Part shown: piece after piece, positions 60,601 to 64,000 of the stretch
How the letters are laid out: each line of letters starts with the position of its first letter
Numbering within the stretch: the first letter of the stretch is position 1
Assembly: GCF_001640805.2 (NCBI RefSeq)
Contig: NC_066845.1
Location: 17,238,307-17,302,306, forward strand
Direction: 5' to 3'
Length of the DNA: 64,000 bases
Source of the DNA: Lates calcarifer
Taxonomy: Eukaryota > Chordata > Actinopteri > Centropomidae
Translations under genes and position numbers: made by a program
Notes under the pieces: generated by a model
Told to the model about the DNA's origin: nothing
What the model saw: the letters and a program-made list of their open reading frames with translations, nothing else
The model's database searches: none

Positions 60601-63600
60601 TCCACATTATTCCTGGTCTTATCCTTAGCTGAACTTCACAGACATCCAGTGCTTTACTGTCAAACCTGTTCTCACTGTGCCGCACCAGTTTAAAGACAAG
60701 GGGGTTCCAGAGCAGATATTAAAGTGCGTAACAGAACACTTAAAGGCTGATTTATTTTCTCGTGAATACCTTGGGATTTATAGTTCTCTGGTCAAACCAC
60801 TAAGTCATGGCTGTCCTTCCCTGTTCTCTTGCAGCTATTACAGAACCAATGAAGTGGACCAGTTCCAGTATTCCAGGCCCTTCAGGAAAGGTGAAAAGGA
60901 CCCAGACAATGAATTTGCAGTGAGCACTTTTTAAATTTACTTTGAAGCGCTCGGCTCATATGTGTAAGCACCCAACCATAAATTAAAAAAAAAAGCATAA
61001 ACAACCCTGTGTTTGCACATACCTCACTCTGAAGATTAATAAAGACATTAAAATGTCAGCCTTTATTATTCTATTGATATTTATTCTGCCCCACAGACCA
61101 TGTGGATTGAGAGAACAACTTATATTACCGCCTATCGCTTCCCAGGGATTCTGAAATGGTTTGAAGTTAAATCTGTCTCAGTGGTAAGAAGCAGCCTTGA
61201 TGCTCCGACTGTATAGTTCTTGTTTTTCCTTTCACTTTAAACATTCCTCTAATTCACATGTAATTCTGCTGATGGGCAGGAGGAGATCAGTCCTTTGGAG
61301 AACGCCATAGAAACAATGGAGATGGCCAATGAGAAGCTGAGTAACCTTGTGCAGCAGCAAGCCTGTGATCGCTCACTGTCCATCAACCCACTGTCTATGA
61401 TGCTCAGCGGCATTGTTGACCCAGCTGTCATGGGCGGCTTTTCCAACTATGAGAAGGTCTGACTTATTCCTTTAATATGACTGACTTATTTGTCTATTTG
61501 TGCATTCTGCTGAAAAATGGTCAGCATTATTTAATCAGGTCATGTTATTGAGTCTGCTTTGAGCAAACAAATGCAAAAAAGACAGACAACAACAACTCTG
61601 TCCCACCTTACGTGTCACATTCAGAGACACATCATGGTCATCAATCACAAAAACTGCATCACTGTCCCACTGTCTGCAGACTTCACTGTATTAGTTTTTT
61701 TTATTATTTTAGCTATTTGCTAAACCAGATTCAGGTTGTGTGCACAGTTGGTTCTAAAGTAATTGATTTGGAAAAGAATCTACTGCTATCAAACATTGTC
61801 AGACGACACTAATAACAGATAAATCATACAACTGCAGACATTAATATGAATTTGTAAATCCTTTTTTCATCAACAGGACTTCTAGCTGGCCTCAGGCCTG
61901 TTATGAGCTACAAAGTTTTATTCATAAGGGAACCACTGTGGCCTCTTTGTCATGCTGTGAAAGCCTGCTCATTGTTGGCTTGCGACCATATTTTAACCGA
62001 GTGTGTTTAAAAAGCTGGCCAGCTTTCATCCTGTTTTCATCCTCTGTAGGCATTCTTCACAGACACCTACATCCAAGAGCACCCAGAGGACCACGAGCGC
62101 ATCGAAGTCCTTAAACACCTCATCGCCCTGCAGGTAAATCCTTCGACCGTCATTGTCATTGACACTGACCTCAAAGCAGAAGACATTTTGTAACACTTAA
62201 GTGCCCGTCCTCCCCTCCAGATCCCACTCTTGGCAGATGGGATTCGCATCCATGGGGAAAAGACAACGGAGCAGCTGAAGCCCTTACACAACCGTCTGGT
62301 GACTTGCTTCCAAGACCTTCGGGAAAAAGTGGAGAAGCATTATGGCGTCATAACCTTGGTGCGTTGCCAACTGCAAACTCAATTTAATGTAAGAGGGTGC
62401 CAACTTAAGCTATTGGCCCTCTTGCCTTCCTATCAAACGCTTCTCATTCAAGGCAGAGTGTACATTATATTAGCGCTGGACCATAAATCTTCCTTTAGCC
62501 AGCCCAGTGTGACCCGTGTTTTGCCTGTCATTGTGCTCCTCCCCTGCCAAGATTCCCCGATGATACTTAATCCCATTTGTGTGTCCCAGCCCTGCTCTCT
62601 CGCTGAGAAGAAGAAGACTCGCGTGGGCTCGGTGGTGATGCCCTACATCCTGTCCTCCACCCTGCGTCGCATGTCCACTGTCTCAACCCTCTCCAACGCC
62701 TCCTCAGGCCTCTCCAGTGGCTCGGCATCCTCAGACGGACCCTCCTGCATTTCCTCCCAAGAGTCAGTCCCTGCACCCGCTCCCTGCTTCCTCTTTTTAC
62801 CTTTTCCCCTCCTGTCTGCTTTTGAATTTGTGTTCCCGTGTTGCCTCCACTGTAGAGACTGCTCATTTCAAACAATGATTTTGTCTTTGCTCAAATCACT
62901 GTTTGTCTTTCTGATTTGTACATCTCTCTACTTCTCTGTCTCCACCTCTGATGATTCACAAGCAGTTCCTTGTTGTCCCGTCCCAGCGATCGCAGGGCCT
63001 CCATTCTGTCCCGCTCAGAGGAGGACAACAGGATTGCTAGGAAGAACAGGAAGGAGTGGAGCGTGAGCAAGTCGCAGGTCTTGCTAGAGAGGCAGTCAGA
63101 CACAGATGAGGTAAAACCTTATGTGCAGGAGCTATTTTTATATGTATGTTCATCTATTCTCATTTCTATATAAAACATTCATTGTTTCACACAGGTGATT
63201 ACATAAGCTGTTTACAAGTCTTGGAGAGCATTTCTTCCTAGTACTAAGTTTCTGTTATTCAGTTGTGAAGTGGGGATAGCTCCATTATGCTGGACTGTTT
63301 TACATGGAAGCCTATATTTTTTTGTTTTGCACTTTTATTCCAGACGCCTCCAGAGAAGCAGCAGAGGCCCAAGAGTTTACAATTAGGAGACAGACGGCTT
63401 ACCCTCTCCCTGTTTCAGGGTGTTTCATCCCAGCTCAGCCTGTCTAACCCTCTCAGCCCACTACCTGCTTCTCCACACACGCCGCATACACCACGCAGTT
63501 CCAGTATGTAGCAAAAAAAACAAAACATCTACCTTTGTGACAAACACTGCACTGCATGCCATCATTTTATTTTCTTTTAAAAATATGCCTTGCACACAGA

Positions 63601-64000
63601 AAAGGAGGAATATCATGCCTGCTTACTTTGTGTAAGCACATTCTGGTCTGTAGCCCTAATCAGGTCACACACACACACACACACAGATGCATGCGGTCTG
63701 AAAAGCTTTTATTTCCTCTCTCCTCTGGTAGGTTATTCGTCGCTTCTCAGTGACAATGATGCCAATACCATTGACACCCCAGGGACTCCTCCACCCATGC
63801 CTCCGAAGAAACACCCGCACGAGATTGACAACCCCAGGTTCTCTTCAGAGGTACATCTGCTTGCAGAAAATAGCAGCCCCACACTAATGCATATTTAATG
63901 GCATGTAAACGTTAAAATATTCTGTTTTTTATTTTTATTTGAAGCCCTAACTCAAACTCTCTTTTCTCTTTTCCTCACAGTTCACTCCTCCGCTGCCAGT
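36188..64000 (+). CDS. dock5: Dedicator of cytokinesis protein 5 (Rac GEF), 51 coding exons, last part cut by the right edge
   Basis: Dock-A family proteins with ELMO partners load GTP on Rac to drive actin remodelling, adhesion and cell fusion. Exons: 36188-36230, 42158-42241, 42432-42472, 42570-42625, 42900-42996, 43147-43295, 43439-43574, 43677-43834, 44976-45057, 45668-45797, 46480-46552, 48837-48979, 49142-49267, 49404-49528, 50091-50189, 50421-50493, 50616-50719, 50966-51146, 51482-51579, 51703-51792, 52953-53053, 53196-53330, 53429-53540, 53935-54005, 54243-54349, 54525-54661, 55690-55785, 55990-56088, 56416-56586, 56709-56809, 56895-56953, 57208-57362, 57496-57581, 57963-58119, 58255-58295, 58375-58465, 58609-58728, 59067-59156, 59695-59799, 60090-60231, 60642-60723, 60835-60919, 61097-61183, 61280-61456, 62050-62133, 62221-62358, 62590-62762, 62987-63110, 63344-63503, 63732-63850, 63981-64000. 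The sum is 5,513 nt in frame. [14 protein letters not shown] matches Dock1/5; DOCK5 is preferred over DOCK1 by alignment and by the nefl neighbour. Confidence 0.95.
36231..42157 (+). other. dock5 intron 1 (5.9 kb)
   Basis: This is AT-rich sequence without a recognised repeat or exon. The open frames at 37420-37692 and 38915-39184 show no family match. First introns often hold enhancers, but none can be identified from sequence alone. Confidence 0.6.
42900..49267 (+). CDS. dock5: dock5 exons 5-13: helical linker before DHR-1 (residues 75-439)
   Basis: Readable landmarks are [120 protein letters not shown] and [12 protein letters not shown]. The alignment with human DOCK5 is nearly gap-free, including [20 protein letters not shown]. 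The region helps bind ELMO. No odd splice sites were seen. Confidence 0.93.
43835..44975 (+). other. dock5 intron 8 with a short (CTA/CCA)n-like run
   Basis: A degenerate trinucleotide run of 'ACTACTACTACT'-type units lies at about 44220-44265. Otherwise AT-rich with no feature recognised. Confidence 0.6.
45058..46479 (+). other. dock5 introns 9 and 10, flanking the 130-bp exon 10
   Basis: The introns are 0.6 and 0.7 kb. A C-rich run (CCCCCCCCTCCCCCC, about 45284-45298) is present in intron 9. Nothing else was seen. Confidence 0.6.
48020..48049. repeat. (CTGCCT)n hexanucleotide repeat
   Basis: About five units of CTGCCT, with a single change at the end, in dock5 intron 11. Confidence 0.9.
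48240..48325 (+). repeat. Dispersed teleost repeat, fragment 1
   Basis: GTAAACATTATACCTTTGTA, CATCAGCTTGTTAGCATGCT, CAAAGTACAG and AGCATGCCTGTAGACTT share order and wording with two more fragments in dock5 introns. The element is non-coding. I know it as an abundant, unnamed percomorph repeat. Confidence 0.6.
49404..51146 (+). CDS. dock5: dock5 exons 14-18: DHR-1 / C2 domain (about residues 440-633)
   Basis: [20 protein letters not shown] starts the C2-like DHR-1 domain, which in Dock-A proteins binds PtdIns(3,4,5)P3 and brings the protein to the membrane. Further landmarks are [60 protein letters not shown] and [18 protein letters not shown]. Basic residues RGKKKTPK lie where the phosphoinositide-binding loops are expected. 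That placement follows from the family, not from this sequence alone. Confidence 0.93.
49680..49940 (+). repeat. Dispersed teleost repeat, fragment 2
   Basis: CATGAAATTTTCCACTACAT, TCATGGTCTCCAGAGGATCA, GCTAATTAGCAAATGTTAGC, CATGGTAAACATTATGCATG and TTGCATGGCTGTAGACTGT follow the same order as the family's consensus. It lies in dock5 intron 14 (49529-50090). It is longer than fragment 1 and in the same orientation. Confidence 0.65.
51147..51481 (+). other. dock5 intron 18
   Basis: About 0.33 kb of AT-rich sequence. Nothing beyond the splice sites was seen. Confidence 0.6.
51482..58119 (+). CDS. dock5: dock5 exons 19-34: ARM-like helical solenoid (residues 634-1225)
   Basis: Sixteen exons encode the alpha-helical middle, with landmarks [140 protein letters not shown] and [20 protein letters not shown]. 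In the families this solenoid links DHR-1 to DHR-2 and supports dimers. Introns here hold a SINE and a LINE fragment, listed separately. Confidence 0.93.
51793..52952 (+). other. dock5 intron 20 carrying a SINE
   Basis: This 1.2-kb intron is lengthened by a tRNA-derived SINE (51995-52280, minus strand). The remainder is unremarkable AT-rich sequence. Confidence 0.7.
51995..52280 (-). mobile_element. tRNA-derived SINE with recognisable A and B boxes
   Basis: Read on the minus strand the element begins GAGCGGCAGTGGCTCAGGAG. TGGCTCAGGAGG (52259-52270) fits a Pol III A box, and GGTTCAATCCC (52216-52226) fits a B box, about 44 nt apart as in a tRNA. The body continues CCAAAGTATCCTTGGGCAAG and the 3' part has AAAGCGCTTTGAGTGGTCGA, AAGACTAGAAAAGCAGTATA then TAAGTATAC, a tail shared with teleost LINEs that supply its reverse transcriptase. 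Similar copies are common in teleosts. Antisense to dock5 and within an intron, so probably neutral. Confidence 0.85.
53541..53934 (+). other. dock5 intron 23
   Basis: About 0.39 kb of AT-rich sequence. No feature was recognised. Confidence 0.6.
54662..55689 (+). other. dock5 intron 26 (1.0 kb)
   Basis: The first third is the decayed LINE fragment. The rest (55,060-55,689) is AT-rich with no feature recognised. Confidence 0.65.
54690..55060 (+). mobile_element. Decayed 3' fragment of a LINE (reverse-transcriptase ORF end)
   Basis: Sequence such as TCGAAAGGAGCCAGTTGAG, TTTTCCAGGCACGTCCAACT, GGAAGGAAGCCCCAGGGCAG, ACCTAGAGCGCTCTGAAGGG and CTGGAGGAGCTGGAGTACGT matches the C-terminal coding end of a widespread teleost LINE. 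The consensus peptide there reads RPTGRRPRGRPRTRWRDYV and PPEELEEVA. Here the frame reads [18 protein letters not shown], then [16 protein letters not shown], so stops and shifts have inactivated it. It is only the last few hundred bases, as 5'-truncated LINE copies usually are, in dock5 intron 26. The clade was not determined. Confidence 0.75.
56089..62049 (+). other. Remaining dock5 introns longer than 300 bp between exons 28 and 45
   Basis: These introns are 56089-56415, 57582-57962, 58729-59066, 59157-59694, 60232-60641 and 61457-62049. Only 60232-60641 holds a recognised element, the third copy of the dispersed repeat. The others are AT-rich. Their splice sites are GT-AG, and no extra exon conserved with human DOCK5 is needed. 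Confidence 0.6.
58255..62358 (+). CDS. dock5: dock5 exons 35-46: catalytic DHR-2 domain (about residues 1226-1639)
   Basis: [20 protein letters not shown] begins the DHR-2 domain, which exchanges GDP for GTP on Rac. It includes [90 protein letters not shown] and [20 protein letters not shown]. The segment [20 protein letters not shown] lies in the lobe C loop that carries the nucleotide-sensor valine in Dock proteins, and it is intact here. The domain ends [12 protein letters not shown]. No catalytic segment is missing, so the gene looks functional. Confidence 0.94.
60305..60535 (+). repeat. Dispersed teleost repeat, fragment 3 (best preserved)
   Basis: ACTTTGGTTTATGACCTAAT, GGCATTCCCATCAGCCATAG, CTTAACATTAGCAGGTTAGC, TTTAGCTCAAAGCATCACTG, TGTGCCTAAGTACAGCCTCA and CATGACTGTAGACTATTAG give the 3' half of the family's consensus in order. 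It lies between dock5 exons 40 and 41, in the same orientation as fragments 1 and 2. Confidence 0.7.
62590..64000 (+). CDS. dock5: dock5 exons 47-51: Ser-rich and proline-rich C-terminal tail, incomplete
   Basis: Exon 47 encodes [20 protein letters not shown] then serine-rich sequence. Exon 48 encodes [15 protein letters not shown] and [11 protein letters not shown], matching human RKDWSLSKSQV. Exon 49 encodes [14 protein letters not shown]. Exon 50 encodes [20 protein letters not shown], a PxxP motif of the kind that binds Crk-type SH3 domains. Exon 51 starts FTPPLPV at 63981 and is cut by the window end; human has about 30 more residues after LPPLPV-like sequence. The tail is less conserved than the body. 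Confidence 0.88.
63665..63685. repeat. Short (CA)n microsatellite in dock5 intron 49
   Basis: About ten CA units, some 47 bp upstream of the exon 50 acceptor. Confidence 0.9.

Noticed and set aside
62359..62589. Open frame joining dock5 exons 46 and 47 without splicing
   Set aside because: The in-frame intron has a donor and acceptor at family-conserved places, and its translation does not match human DOCK5. Retention is possible but not supported.
1..64000. CRISPR array, prophage, operon or bacterial-type system
   Set aside because: The whole window is spliced vertebrate genes, introns and animal repeats; direct repeats seen are microsatellites or dispersed elements.

Overview
This window is ordinary nuclear DNA from a ray-finned fish. 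The genes have many exons with GT-AG introns, and the proteins align codon for codon with vertebrate families. The repeats are teleost types: a tRNA-derived SINE, the tail of a LINE, and three copies of a repeat rich in 'TTAGCATGCTAA' that I know from spiny-rayed (percomorph) fishes. I cannot name the species.

Layout, left to right. (1) Positions 998-25,135, minus strand: most of cabin1, the calcineurin/MEF2-binding TPR scaffold that belongs to the HIRA histone H3.3 chaperone complex. I place 32 coding exons (1,929 codons) plus two likely 5' UTR exons. The C-terminal exons lie beyond the left edge. (2) About 25.8-27.1 kb: a head-to-head intergenic region holding the cabin1 start region and a compact TATA/CRE promoter for the next gene. 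(3) Positions 27,209-29,476, plus strand: a complete neurofilament light gene (nefl type), with 4 exons, 616 aa and a poly(A) signal. (4) About 29.9-35.9 kb: an intergenic region with microsatellites. (5) Positions 36,188-64,000, plus strand: dock5, a Rac guanine nucleotide exchange factor. I place 51 coding exons (about 1,838 codons). Only the last part of the proline-rich C-terminus is cut off by the right edge.

Exon boundaries were placed by hand from splice sites, reading-phase continuity and remembered family alignment. The phase sum closes at every junction of all three genes, which is strong internal support. The genes are not an operon and share no single pathway. Cabin1 acts in chromatin and calcineurin signalling, Nefl builds axonal intermediate filaments, and Dock5 remodels actin through Rac. 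In human, NEFL and DOCK5 are neighbours on 8p21 while CABIN1 is on 22q11, so part of the linkage is old and part is specific to fish.

I found no CRISPR array, rRNA, functional tRNA, virus or bacterial-type system, and no convincing undescribed system. The points most worth a second look are a candidate internal promoter and first exon inside a 6.7-kb cabin1 intron, the cabin1 start codon sitting exactly at an exon end, a five-codon upstream ORF before dock5, an open reading frame running past a cabin1 donor, and the repeat insertions inside dock5.
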